A DNA stretch of 64,000 bases, from the NCBI GenBank assembly GCA_012520995.1, contig JAAYNI010000067.1, forward strand, positions 62,001 through 126,000, written 5' to 3'. The stretch comes from Candidatus Rifleibacteriota bacterium (lineage in GTDB: Bacteria > Muiribacteriota > Ozemobacteria > Ozemobacterales > Ozemobacteraceae). The notes under the pieces are model-generated. The model ran no database searches. It saw only the letters and a program-made list of their open reading frames with translations, and was not told the DNA's origin. Positions 8,001 through 15,289 of this stretch are shown piece after piece; within the stretch, counting starts at the first letter, position 1, and the number at the start of each line of letters is the position of its first letter. The position numbers and the translations under genes are program-made.

Positions 8001-9446
8001 GAAGGCTATGCTTGGGCACAGTTCTCTATCGCCAAGGCTTTGGCTGAAATAGGAGACGACAGAGCTTTCAATCTCTTGATAAAAATAGCTGGACAAACCC
8101 TTTCAGAAGGTGATTTCAAGAAGCTTTCAGGTATCCCTGATAAGCGCGTCTTGGAATGCAGCAAAGAAATTCTCCATCTTATCAAGCTCAATGTTGCAAG
8201 ACTCTTTGCTGAGATCGGCAACGACAATGCTATACCAGTTTTGAAAGACTACTTTATAGCGTCTGACTTGTCGGAAAAATGCTGGACAGTCGAAGCTATT
8301 GGGGGAATAAATACAGATTCGGCTCTAGATGCTTTAACAGAAATTCTCAAAAAACCGGAATATAACATTCCTTTGGATTTGCTTTCCAAACAGATTGTAA
8401 GAAACAGCAGCAAGAAACTTGTGGAAAAACTTGTTATGAGTGCTTCCCATCCTTCGGAACAAGTCAGAATGGCTGTTGCGACCGTTCTTGGAGATACCGG
8501 CGATACAAGGGCTATGAGAACGCTTTCGGCTTTGGTTAAGGACCAGGCGGAAAAAGTCAGGGTGGCTGCCATAGACGCTATAGGTTCCATTGGCACAACT
8601 GTAGCTGTTCAGCCTGCTATAGACGCTCTCAGCGACTCGGTTGAATCGGTCAGAGCAAAAGCTGCTGAAGTTTTGGGCGGACTCAATGACACAGCCGCTG
8701 TTGAATTTCTGCAGAAATCTTCCAAGGATTCTTCGGAGCTGGTCAGAAAGCTTTCTATCAAGTCTTTGGCCGGCATGGCAGATGCAAGAGTTCCGGATAT
8801 AATAACAGCTGCTTTGAAAGATCAGGCGGAATCAGTCAGAATAACTGCCGCGGAAGCTCTCGGCGAACGCAGAGAAAGAGCTGCCTTGCCGCATTTGATC
8901 GAAGCTCTAGGCGATGAATCAGATAAGCTTAAAGTGGTAGTTGCGGAAGCCTTGGCGAAACTTGGCGATCCGGAAGCTATTATGCCCTTGTTGCCACACC
9001 TGGATTCTTCTTCACACGCGGTGCCTTTGGCTTGCAGCGAAGCTATCATCAGCTTTGGCGAAAATGCTTATCCGATGCTTATTGAAGCCCTTAAGAATCC
9101 CGAACCTCGCATTAGGCACCACGCATCAGAATTATTAGTGAGAATCTCTGATGATTCCTTGATTGGCAAGCTCTTGCGTCTTGCTCAGGACAGAAACAAC
9201 TTCCTGAGAGAAAATGTGGCTGCTATACTTGGCAAGGTTGGAGACAGCAGAGTAGTGGATACCCTGATAATGATGCTTTCAGATAGAAGCATTCTTGTCA
9301 GAAAGACCGCTGCAGAAGCTCTCGGCAACCTCAAAGACATACGTTCGGTTGTTGCCCTGAAACAGGCGACAAAAGACCAGAGCAGGGAAGTCAGGAAGGC
9401 TGCTAATGCAGCAATGCAAGCTGTTTTCCAAGAACATAAGCTCTGA
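5094..9446 (+). CDS. giant zinc-ribbon / acidic-linker / HEAT-repeat protein
   Basis: A 1450-residue protein of unknown function with three parts. Residues 1-25 form a zinc ribbon (C3, C6, C17, C20; CPKCSYFN and FCNMCSAPLP). Residues about 30-470 are strongly acidic and low in complexity, with many Asp-Leu alternations (LDLDLDLDLDL). From about 490 to the end runs a solenoid of roughly thirty HEAT repeats of about 31 residues, of the phycobilisome-lyase-like (HEAT_2) type, for example VRMAVATVLGDTGDTRAM. No signal peptide or membrane segment is seen, so it is probably a cytoplasmic scaffold. CGGAGG lies 9 bases before the ATG. It is followed by kdsA with 18 bases between genes. Confidence 0.85.
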   Translation: MLCPKCSYFNDAKNKFCNMCSAPLPKEDAMEAPVERDSLDLDLTLDFDDLGINVDEKPSDFSAYTEEASASDGLSDVTVDLDMDLDFTGDIFSTEQAEVAELELSDSDETLDFSEPVLQEPAADDLSLDLDLDLDLDLYLSADTAHSEGASEVSLDLDLSAPEEIDLSDSDDLFGDLSIGEDTIVLEAEETLEEALSDASEDDLLADDFELPDDLNSLLVDSQPPVTDDSQTQSAEQEEDELLASPADSLSIEVEDSFAPVALEAEDLKEHDESFDFGDLDQIQTIDDDDDLQSLTISFDSISSQESFEEDVEVQQMEDDGYLHEENTVQDASGEFVLEADALEQDLDLEAFFQNDSANEPVEESGVEIEASEVPETYLHEDDSSGIFIETDDFNLSSDESFEMASEPFVESDDNVDSWLLHIGEPENKPKKSLHEEDLKGYQEGAFKTEVLEQSPSYVYESDDYLPSADEAPVISAHQVLSPVIAQTPLEELEELRVLLKDSEDPDERYSLVLQISELGLQESVPDFVALLNDELKDIREIAADYLGTIGNKEAVKPLIDCLSSPHPQLKFIAARSIGKLEAEEAVMPLIKLLEEEDEDLRYVTLESLGKIGSSAALKAVSAFLKSRNNDLRYIACEAVGNIGDPGSVAMLLPMLRDPEFDVRLKAIEALGKVASKEACDQLLVVLSEDNEAIRSQTIKALGQIKNENAVEPLVELYPKMNPQLKEQILWALGEIGSAKAVEPMLKLSNSFNSAQVKSALEAFGKIKSEKASRYVLSILERDDSDLSIRAIAALGEIKEKSTAGNLIKFLESPDSEIKIAAATALGNIANPIAIDALIQKLSDSEKGTRYAAIEALGKICGVRAIDALINSLNEQDEQIIEKAEWAICEMGEAAVDHVNKAIQDDKNASILPSLVKILGKIGSIRAIFPLLQLIETHKDLPLAKTLADSLLSIDNIITGVNPISVILKEGYAWAQFSIAKALAEIGDDRAFNLLIKIAGQTLSEGDFKKLSGIPDKRVLECSKEILHLIKLNVARLFAEIGNDNAIPVLKDYFIASDLSEKCWTVEAIGGINTDSALDALTEILKKPEYNIPLDLLSKQIVRNSSKKLVEKLVMSASHPSEQVRMAVATVLGDTGDTRAMRTLSALVKDQAEKVRVAAIDAIGSIGTTVAVQPAIDALSDSVESVRAKAAEVLGGLNDTAAVEFLQKSSKDSSELVRKLSIKSLAGMADARVPDIITAALKDQAESVRITAAEALGERRERAALPHLIEALGDESDKLKVVVAEALAKLGDPEAIMPLLPHLDSSSHAVPLACSEAIISFGENAYPMLIEALKNPEPRIRHHASELLVRISDDSLIGKLLRLAQDRNNFLRENVAAILGKVGDSRVVDTLIMMLSDRSILVRKTAAEALGNLKDIRSVVALKQATKDQSREVRKAANAAMQAVFQEHKL

Positions 9447-9464
9447 TTGCGGAAGGATTTTCAA

Positions 9465-10277
9465 ATGAAGTTCAGCCTTGAAAAAATAAAGTCTCCAAGT
9501 TCTTTTTTTCTCATTGCCGGTCCCTGTGTCATAGAAAGCTTTGACCTCTGTCTTGAAGTGGCTCAGGAATTGAAGAGAGTAGGGGAGAAGCTTAATATTC
9601 CATGTGTGTTCAAGGCGAGCTTTGACAAGGCTAACAGAACCTCCGGAGCCTCTTTCAGAGGCCCGGGGCTTGAACAGGGTCTGCAGATATTGGCGGATGT
9701 GAAATCCAAGACAGGCTTGCCCCTTCTTACTGATATTCACTGGCCTGAGCAGGCGAAACCAGTTGCGGAGGTTTGCGATATTTTGCAGATACCTGCATTT
9801 CTGTGTCGGCAAACAGACTTAACCTTGGCTGCAGCAGCAGAAGGCAAGCCAGTTAATATTAAAAAGGGACAATTTATGTCGCCTTGGGCCATGAAAAATC
9901 TGGTATCTAAAATCAGACAGGAAAACCCTGATTGCAAGGTTTTCTTGACTGAACGCGGGGCTTCTTTTGGCTACGGTGACTTGGTAGTTGATATGAGAAG
10001 CTTTCAAGTTATGTCTCCATTTTGTGATGCTGTTATTTATGATGCGACTCACTCTTTGCAGGTTCCTGCAACAACGGGCACTAAAACAGGTGGACAGAGA
10101 GAGTTTTTGCAGACACTTGCCTCTGCCGCTATGGCTACAGGATATGTGGACGGCATTTTCTTGGAGGCTCATCCTGAACCCGCAAAGTCTCCTTCAGATG
10201 CAGAAAATATACTTCCTTTAGAAGAACTGGAATCCTTAATTGCCCATCTTTTAAAAATTAAGCGGGCTGTTTCTTGA
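9465..10277 (+). CDS. kdsA: 3-deoxy-8-phosphooctulonate (Kdo-8-P) synthase
   Basis: Condenses phosphoenolpyruvate with arabinose 5-phosphate to Kdo-8-P, an early step of LPS inner-core synthesis. The 270-residue product carries LIAGPCVIES, FKASFDKANRTS, TDIHWPEQAKPV, KGQFMSPWAM, TERGASFGYGDLVVDM and DATHSLQVP, all diagnostic. The Cys in AGPCVIES (residue 21) corresponds to the metal-binding Cys of the metal-dependent class (Aquifex type); the E. coli enzyme has Asn there. I chose the ATG preceded by GGAAGGA; an in-frame TTG lies 18 bases upstream, before that site. The 3' end overlaps the next gene by four bases. kdsB is about 32 kb away. Confidence 0.95.
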   Translation: MKFSLEKIKSPSSFFLIAGPCVIESFDLCLEVAQELKRVGEKLNIPCVFKASFDKANRTSGASFRGPGLEQGLQILADVKSKTGLPLLTDIHWPEQAKPVAEVCDILQIPAFLCRQTDLTLAAAAEGKPVNIKKGQFMSPWAMKNLVSKIRQENPDCKVFLTERGASFGYGDLVVDMRSFQVMSPFCDAVIYDATHSLQVPATTGTKTGGQREFLQTLASAAMATGYVDGIFLEAHPEPAKSPSDAENILPLEELESLIAHLLKIKRAVS

Positions 10278-11011
10278 AGAGACCTTGGGCAATCATTTGT
10301 CTTGTGCTTGCCTTGTTGTCAAGTTTGCCTATTTCTTTACAAGCCGCTACTATATACGTCTATACAGATGATAACGGACATTTAGTAGTGGTGAACGAAA
10401 AGGAAAGCATTCCCGAGGCTTATCGTTCAAAGGCAGTCAGACATATTATTTCGCCCTTTATACAAAACAAGGATAGTGCTGACGACTCTCATCAAAACAA
10501 TAAACAGGATATCTTTAGCTTTAAGAAAGAACATGGAAGGTCTTTAATAAAAGTAGCGGACAATGATAACCCTTCAAAGCATCTTTCGTCTGAAAAAAAA
10601 CTTGATAAAGACATAAATATAGCCGCTGTAAAGAAATCCGAAGAGCTGTTGAACCATATGAAAACAGCATGGGAAATTAACTTGGCAATTTCAAATATTT
10701 TACATAAAGAGAACAAACTTTCTGAACCTGCGAAGCATTTTGCTTTCAGAGCTGCTTTTGAGCTGAATAAAGCCTCGGAAATTAATATAGAATGGTCTAG
10801 GCCATCAAAAGAAATAGAGGCTTTTTCGGAAAAGCTGGACAGCTTTTTGCAAGAATTTATAACTTTTCAAATGTCAGTTTCCAATGACTTCGCGATGGGA
10901 AATCACAATATGGTAATGGCAACGCTTCCTTCGTTTTTAGAATATTCCAGAGTAAAGCTGGGTGACTTGTTCGATTTCTTGGAAAAGATGCAAAATGAAG
11001 ACTCAGATTGA
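10274..11011 (+). CDS. secreted protein with DUF4124-like N-terminal domain
   Basis: The 245-residue product begins with a signal peptide (hydrophobic AIICLVLALLSSLPISL, then AA). A short DUF4124-like module IYVYTDDNGHLVVVNEKE follows. The same type of module starts the lytic transglycosylase at 49246. The rest is helical and charged, with no motif I can name. The TTG start overlaps the kdsA stop (TTGA), so translation is probably coupled. The 3' end overlaps rnhB. A periplasmic, envelope-related role is inferred from the signal peptide only. Confidence 0.7.
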   Translation: MKRPWAIICLVLALLSSLPISLQAATIYVYTDDNGHLVVVNEKESIPEAYRSKAVRHIISPFIQNKDSADDSHQNNKQDIFSFKKEHGRSLIKVADNDNPSKHLSSEKKLDKDINIAAVKKSEELLNHMKTAWEINLAISNILHKENKLSEPAKHFAFRAAFELNKASEINIEWSRPSKEIEAFSEKLDSFLQEFITFQMSVSNDFAMGNHNMVMATLPSFLEYSRVKLGDLFDFLEKMQNEDSD

Positions 11012-11690
11012 TAATTTATTTTTTGAACGCCGTTTGCGCGAAGATGGTTTTAAATTTATAGCGGGCGGTGACGAGGCTGGCAGAGGTCCTTGGGCTGGAG
11101 ATGTTTATGCTGCTTTTGTAATACTGAATCCTGAGTTTTATTTAGAAGGTCTCAATGATTCAAAAAAGTTGACGGCGAAAAAACGTGAAATTTTAAGCGA
11201 AGAGATAAAGAGCCGTGCTTTGGCTTATTCCATTGCTTCAGCTTCGCCTGAAGAAATTGACAAGCTGAATATACTTGAGGCTACAAGACTGGCTTTTAAG
11301 AGAGCTTTTGAAGGGTTGCACATAACTCCTGATTATGTTCTTTTAGACTTTATTCAACTTCCTTGGCTTCAAACGCCTCATGAGGCTCTGGTTAAAGGCG
11401 ATTCTCTTAGCGCTTCCATCTCTGCTGCATCAATCTTGGCAAAGGTTGCCAGAGACAAAGAAATGGAAAGTATGGCGTTGAAATATCCTGAATATGCCTT
11501 TGACAAGCACAAAGGGTACGGAACCGCTCTTCATAAAGAAATGCTTTTGAAATATGGTCCTTGCGAGATTCATCGCAAAAGCTTCAAGCCGGTTAAAGAG
11601 CTTTTACAGGAACCTTTTGAATCAGTATCTAAAGACTCCTCTTTTAAAATTCCCTTAAACAAATTTCCTCAACAAAACTCCTTGTTTTAG
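10995..11690 (+). CDS. rnhB: ribonuclease HII
   Basis: Cleaves the RNA strand of RNA-DNA hybrids and starts removal of single ribonucleotides. The GGDEAGRGPWAGDVYAA motif gives the first catalytic Asp-Glu pair near residues 26-27. NDSKKLTAKKRE, the VLLDF segment and SISAASILAKVARDKEM with the HKGYGTALHKEML segment complete the HII signature. I chose the ATG giving 231 residues; it overlaps the end of the preceding gene by 17 bases. An in-frame start 33 bases upstream would add 11 residues not seen in the family. It heads the conserved rnhB / FliK-like / FlhB-like / yraN order. Confidence 0.94.
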   Translation: MKTQIDNLFFERRLREDGFKFIAGGDEAGRGPWAGDVYAAFVILNPEFYLEGLNDSKKLTAKKREILSEEIKSRALAYSIASASPEEIDKLNILEATRLAFKRAFEGLHITPDYVLLDFIQLPWLQTPHEALVKGDSLSASISAASILAKVARDKEMESMALKYPEYAFDKHKGYGTALHKEMLLKYGPCEIHRKSFKPVKELLQEPFESVSKDSSFKIPLNKFPQQNSLF

Positions 11691-11733
11691 CTTCAAAGAA
11701 CATATTTTGATGAAAGGAAAGCAAGGCTATTTC

Positions 11734-12735
11734 ATGACTGATTTAAAACTATATAGAAGAGAGGTTTTGAACAGCTTTGAGGGAAGAAGCTTGACGATAA
11801 TTAACGGCAAGCCTGAGCAGGTTGCTTCTTCTGATGCCAATATTGCTGCTAAAGGTCTTGCTGGTAAAGATAATGACAGTCTTGTTCTTAGCGGTAAACA
11901 AAACAGCGAAACAGCTGAACTTTTGAAAAATTTTACTGCTAATGATTTGCAGACTTTTAAATCTTACGGGATTTTATTGACAGCAGACAACTTGAAAAAG
12001 CTTCAAGAAATCTTTGCTCAAATGCCTAAAGGATTTAAAAATCCGGAAATAGCCAGTTTGATTTTTTCGCGTGGACTTTCCGTTTCAAGTTTGCCTTTCT
12101 TGAATAAATACTTTACCGGAAATTTGAAATTCGCTTCCATATTTGAACATTTGCCGGAAGCAAAGCTAGCTTCTTTGAAGAATATATTTTCCTTTGCCAC
12201 CAGCTTAGAGGGAATTGAAAAACTTGTAACGGAATTGATTAGTGGAGCGTGGCGAGAGAATCTCAAAAAAACTACTTCCTTCTGTGAGGGACTTGCAGAA
12301 AATCTGTTTTTTCAAGAACTTCTTTCTTCAAAAATTGAAGATTACAACCGTATTTATTTTCAGATGCCGCTATTTTGGCAAAACAACGATTTTCCCGATA
12401 CTTTGGAAGGTGAAGCCTACGTGCCTCTCGACAAAGAGGGCAAAAAAAATAAAGATTCTGCATTAAGACTCTTACTTTCACCACCCAGACTGGGACAGAT
12501 GGAAGTTTCCTTGCATTCTTTGGATGCAACTCTTTGGGTCCACATGGGTGTACAGAAGGCTGTTTTGCCGTTGTTTCAATCTATTATAGGCGATATCAGG
12601 GAGGCTGTGTTAAATCGGGGAGATTATGAAAAGGTTATTGTCTCTTCTGGAGAAGCAAGAAACTTGCAGAATTTTTTCAGCTTGAAAAATGAGAGGTTTG
12701 ACAATACTGCTTCCAAAATAGATTTTAAGGCTTAA
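11734..12735 (+). CDS. FliK-like (YlqG-type) hook-length-control-related protein
   Basis: A 333-residue protein. Its N-terminal two thirds are Lys/Ser/Phe-rich and unremarkable. The C-terminal LRLLLSPPRLGQMEVSLHS, followed by a predicted beta/alpha region ending LNRGDYEKVIV, resembles the Flg_hook domain of FliK. In Bacillus a FliK-like gene (ylqG) follows rnhB and precedes an FlhB-like gene (ylqH); here the same order is kept, but a MATE gene intervenes. No other flagellar gene is in the window. GCAAGG precedes the chosen ATG; an ATG 24 bases upstream is also possible. The gene converges on the MATE gene with only two bases between stops. Confidence 0.65.
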   Translation: MTDLKLYRREVLNSFEGRSLTIINGKPEQVASSDANIAAKGLAGKDNDSLVLSGKQNSETAELLKNFTANDLQTFKSYGILLTADNLKKLQEIFAQMPKGFKNPEIASLIFSRGLSVSSLPFLNKYFTGNLKFASIFEHLPEAKLASLKNIFSFATSLEGIEKLVTELISGAWRENLKKTTSFCEGLAENLFFQELLSSKIEDYNRIYFQMPLFWQNNDFPDTLEGEAYVPLDKEGKKNKDSALRLLLSPPRLGQMEVSLHSLDATLWVHMGVQKAVLPLFQSIIGDIREAVLNRGDYEKVIVSSGEARNLQNFFSLKNERFDNTASKIDFKA

Positions 12736-12737
12736 GT

Positions 12738-14111
12738 TTATCGAGAGCTTTCTATCTCAGTGTTCTTTTTCTTTTTTTTCTGCTGATTTACAATGTAGAA
12801 TGAAGTGCCCAGGAGCATTACAAGAAATTCAGTTGCTGGGAAAGAAAGCCATACGCCTGTTATCCCAAATAGTTTGGATAGAAAAAACACCATTGGAATT
12901 ATGAGCAAGAAGCCGCGTAAAAAAGAAATTATGTGAGCGGGCTTTGCATAATCGGTTGAAGTAAAATATATAGAAATTATTATGTTAAAGCCGACAAAGG
13001 GACAGGCTATAAAATAGAGTTTTAATCCTTGTACAGCAATGGCTTGCAGAAGTTGATTGCATTCACTGTTGAATATAGAGGCTATAGAAGAAGCCTTGAA
13101 AAATATTCCTGTGTAAATGAATGCGGATAAAAGCAGCATGGTGGTTAAAGCATATTTTAATATGCTTTGTATTTTTTTTGTATTGCCTGCTCCGAAGTTG
13201 CTGCTGATTATGGGTTGAATTCCCTGAGCTATTCCAGTGTAAACAGCAATTACCACAAGCGAAAGATTGGCGATGATACCATAAGCTGCAACTCCTGTGT
13301 TTCCTTGCAGAGAAAGAATTATGTTGTTGAATATGATCATCACTATTCCTGAAGACATCTCAGTAATTAAGGAAGGCAGACCGCTGGAAAAGAAACCTGC
13401 GGCAAATTCGGCACTGAATTTGCATCTGGCAAAGTGAAAATTATTTTTCTTTTTTATGAAATGCGGAGATAAAATCAATATGCTTATTATGGGAGCGAGA
13501 GCTGTTGCAAGCACGGCTCCGAACATTCCCATTTGTAAGGGAAAAATAAATATATAGTCCAAAATAATGTTAGATACGCTGCCGCCAAGCATGGCTGCCA
13601 TTGAAAGTTGTGGAGCTCCGTCATTTCTAACAAAACATATAAGCAAATTATTTGTTAAGAAAGCTGGAGCGAAGAGCAAGAGCACTTGAATATACGTTTT
13701 TGTCATCGAAAACAGATTTTCATCTGCTCTTAAAACTCTGACAATAGATTCGCTTAAGAAAAGCCCACTCAGGAAGAGCAATACGGAAAATATCGCAGTT
13801 AAATAAACAGCATTAGTAAATATTCTGTTGCTGTTTTTCTGATTTTGTCTGCTTTTTTGAATTGAAAATTTCGTTCCTGCTCCCATTCCAATCATAAGGC
13901 CAATTCCGCTTATGAAACTGTAAATCGGGATAGCTAAATTAAGGGCTGCCAATCCGTTAGTGCCAAGGGATTTCGAAATAAAAAATGTGTCAGCTAAGAT
14001 ATACCCTGAAAGACCGAGCATTCCCAAAACATTTAAAGACGAATATTTTGCAAAGTCCATAAAGCAACTGTCTTTGGAGTTATTATGCGATTTTATGTTT
14101 TTGGGGCTCAT
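12738..14111 (-). CDS. MATE-family multidrug/metabolite exporter
   Basis: The 457-residue product has about twelve membrane segments in two related halves. MATE features include GLSGYILADTFFISKSLGTNGLAALNL near the N terminus (read in two parts), SFISGIGLMIGMGAGT, and the matching second-half segment GIAQGIQPIISSNFGAG. It should exchange cationic drugs or metabolites for Na+ or H+; the substrate cannot be told. It lies reversed inside an otherwise co-directional, conserved gene order, which suggests insertion. About 150 bases of leader with strong hairpins precede it (see 14181-14284), so attenuation or riboswitch control is plausible. Confidence 0.9.
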   Translation of the reverse strand: MSPKNIKSHNNSKDSCFMDFAKYSSLNVLGMLGLSGYILADTFFISKSLGTNGLAALNLAIPIYSFISGIGLMIGMGAGTKFSIQKSRQNQKNSNRIFTNAVYLTAIFSVLLFLSGLFLSESIVRVLRADENLFSMTKTYIQVLLLFAPAFLTNNLLICFVRNDGAPQLSMAAMLGGSVSNIILDYIFIFPLQMGMFGAVLATALAPIISILILSPHFIKKKNNFHFARCKFSAEFAAGFFSSGLPSLITEMSSGIVMIIFNNIILSLQGNTGVAAYGIIANLSLVVIAVYTGIAQGIQPIISSNFGAGNTKKIQSILKYALTTMLLLSAFIYTGIFFKASSIASIFNSECNQLLQAIAVQGLKLYFIACPFVGFNIIISIYFTSTDYAKPAHIISFLRGFLLIIPMVFFLSKLFGITGVWLSFPATEFLVMLLGTSFYIVNQQKKKKKNTEIESSR

Positions 14112-14180
14112 TGATCTTGATATGTGCTTTTCAAAGTTCTGTAGATATTTTATGTGTTTTGGTTATTTTATAGTTATAGG

Positions 14181-14284
14181 CATGGCATAAAAATAAAACG
14201 CTTGCTTTTCACTCCTTCTATGGCCTAACGGAATGAAAACAAGCGTTTACCCGGCGGTAAATTTATTTCAAATTTTATGCCATG
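14181..14284 (-). promoter_or_regulatory. structured leader / attenuator candidate upstream of the MATE gene
   Basis: The ends are a perfect 12-bp inverted repeat (CATGGCATAAAA). Inside, on the minus strand, are a small hairpin TTTACC-GCCG-GGTAAA and a long one opening with AAACGCTTG and closing with CAAGCGTTT. The long hairpin is followed by TTATTTTT, like an intrinsic terminator. The two hairpins share AAA, so they could compete. I do not recognise a known riboswitch class. It could equally be a small inverted-repeat element. Confidence 0.55.
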
Positions 14285-14302
14285 AAAAGATATAAAAGTC
14301 AA
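14274..14302 (-). promoter_or_regulatory. possible promoter of the MATE leader
   Basis: On the minus strand TTGACT (14302-14297) is followed after 17 bases by CATAAA (14279-14274); a shifted TAAAAT gives a 19-base spacer. It would place the hairpins of 14181-14284 inside the transcript. Confidence 0.45.
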
Positions 14303-14530
14303 GAATGGTGTGCTTTGAGAGTTGCTTAGGGGCTTTATGCTAACTCTAAAAAAGTTGGCAAAATGAGAGCGGCAAAGATTTTTGATTGTCTCTGAAAGCT
14401 TTTTGCCTTGAATGCTTCAGAGGTTTGAATTATTATGCAAGAGTTAAAAAAAGCATAATAAAGCCGATATAAAACATGTCAGAATAGGTACAGGAAAATT
14501 AATGACTCTTTATATCGCTTCACAAAGTTT
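14285..14530. other. non-coding stretch with nested inverted repeats
   Basis: No coding potential is seen. GGCTTTATGCTAACTCT (14331-14347) is answered by an interrupted complement at 14440-14465. Inside it, CTCTGAAAGC near 14391 pairs with GCTTCAGAG. CGATATAAA (14465-14473) has a perfect 9-bp complement at 14509-14517. The set may be a decayed mobile element or a small structured RNA; nothing in it is diagnostic. Confidence 0.5.
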
Positions 14531-14560
14531 TTGCTGCGAAATAATTATGTTATGTACACT
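14531..14560 (+). promoter_or_regulatory. possible promoter of the FlhB-like/yraN genes
   Basis: TTGCTG (14531-14536) and TACACT (14555-14560) are 18 bases apart. It would give a leader of about 18 bases. A new promoter is expected here, because the upstream MATE gene points the other way and separates these genes from rnhB. Confidence 0.45.
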
Positions 14561-14584
14561 AGTTTTTGTTGAGCAAACTTAACT

Positions 14585-14887
14585 ATGGATAAAAAAACAG
14601 ATAGCAAAATGAAGTTTGATGAAATCGCAGTCGCCTTGAAATATGATTTCATTTCGGATAGTGATGTGCCGAAGATATTAGCTTCTGGCAGAGGTTTTAT
14701 TGCTCAAAAGATTTTAGAAACTGCGAAAAAACACAATATTCCAGTTGAGGAAAACAGGCCTCTTTCAGAAGCTTTAGCCAAGGTTCCGGCAGGTTCGGAA
14801 ATACCTATGGAGCTTTGGAGCGCTGTTGCAGAAATTCTTGCTCAGATTTATCTTCTTGAGTCTAGAGGGGGAGGGAAGAACCCTTGA
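14585..14887 (+). CDS. FlhB-like C-terminal-domain protein (YlqH type)
   Basis: This 100-residue protein matches only the cytoplasmic C-terminal domain of FlhB/YscU export-switch proteins: IAVALKYDF, VPKILASGRGFIAQKI, NIPVEENRPLSEALAKV, IPMELWSAVAEILAQIYLL. The membrane domain is absent, and the self-cleaving NPTH motif normally just before AVALKYD is missing (DEIAVALKYD instead). Stand-alone FlhB-like proteins of this kind (FhlB/YlqH) occur next to rnhB in Firmicutes. Its stop overlaps the TTG start of yraN. No Shine-Dalgarno sequence is evident. Confidence 0.85.
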   Translation: MDKKTDSKMKFDEIAVALKYDFISDSDVPKILASGRGFIAQKILETAKKHNIPVEENRPLSEALAKVPAGSEIPMELWSAVAEILAQIYLLESRGGGKNP

Positions 14888-15258
14888 TAACCTCAAAACA
14901 GTTGTTGGGAAAAGAATGTGAAGAGGCGGCTTTACGATTTTTGCTGAAAAGAGGTTTAAGGCTGGTTGCCCGTAACTATTCCACGAAATTGGGTGAAATA
15001 GATCTGATTATGAAAGACGGCGAGGTTCTTGTTTTTGTGGAAGTTCGTTCTAAAACAGACTCAACGCATGGCACCCCTTTGGAAACAATTGATTACGCCA
15101 AAAGAAGACGAATTGAAAAGGTTGCTGCTGCTTATTTGCGAGATTACCATATTTCTCAGGATGTTTTTTGCAGATTTGATGCTGTTGGTATAACAATCAC
15201 TTCTGACGGTGAGCAAAAATTGGAATATATTGAGAATGCCTTTTGGGAAGGCGAATAA
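14884..15258 (+). CDS. yraN: YraN/UPF0102-family endonuclease-like protein
   Basis: A 124-residue member of the YraN family, which has a restriction-endonuclease-like fold. The motif line is GEIDLIMKDGEVLVFVEVRSK (given here in parts: GEIDLI, then VFVEVRSK), with the Glu, Asp and ExK positions of a nuclease active site. KGLRLVARNY-like residues (RGLRLVARNYSTK) precede it, as usual. The biochemical role of the family is not settled; DNA processing is likely. The TTG start is preceded by a purine-rich GGAGGG and overlaps the upstream stop. Confidence 0.9.
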   Translation: MITSKQLLGKECEEAALRFLLKRGLRLVARNYSTKLGEIDLIMKDGEVLVFVEVRSKTDSTHGTPLETIDYAKRRRIEKVAAAYLRDYHISQDVFCRFDAVGITITSDGEQKLEYIENAFWEGE

Positions 15259-15289
15259 AAATGAAAAAATACACACATAGGCGGTTTAT

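Noticed and set aside
9279-9812. 177-residue open frame on the minus strand across the HEAT gene end and kdsA start
   Set aside because: It runs opposite to two well-supported coding regions and shows no recognisable motif.
11734-14887. Flagellar gene cluster
   Set aside because: FliK-like and FlhB-like proteins are stand-alone types known to accompany rnhB; no other flagellar gene is present, so I do not infer flagella.
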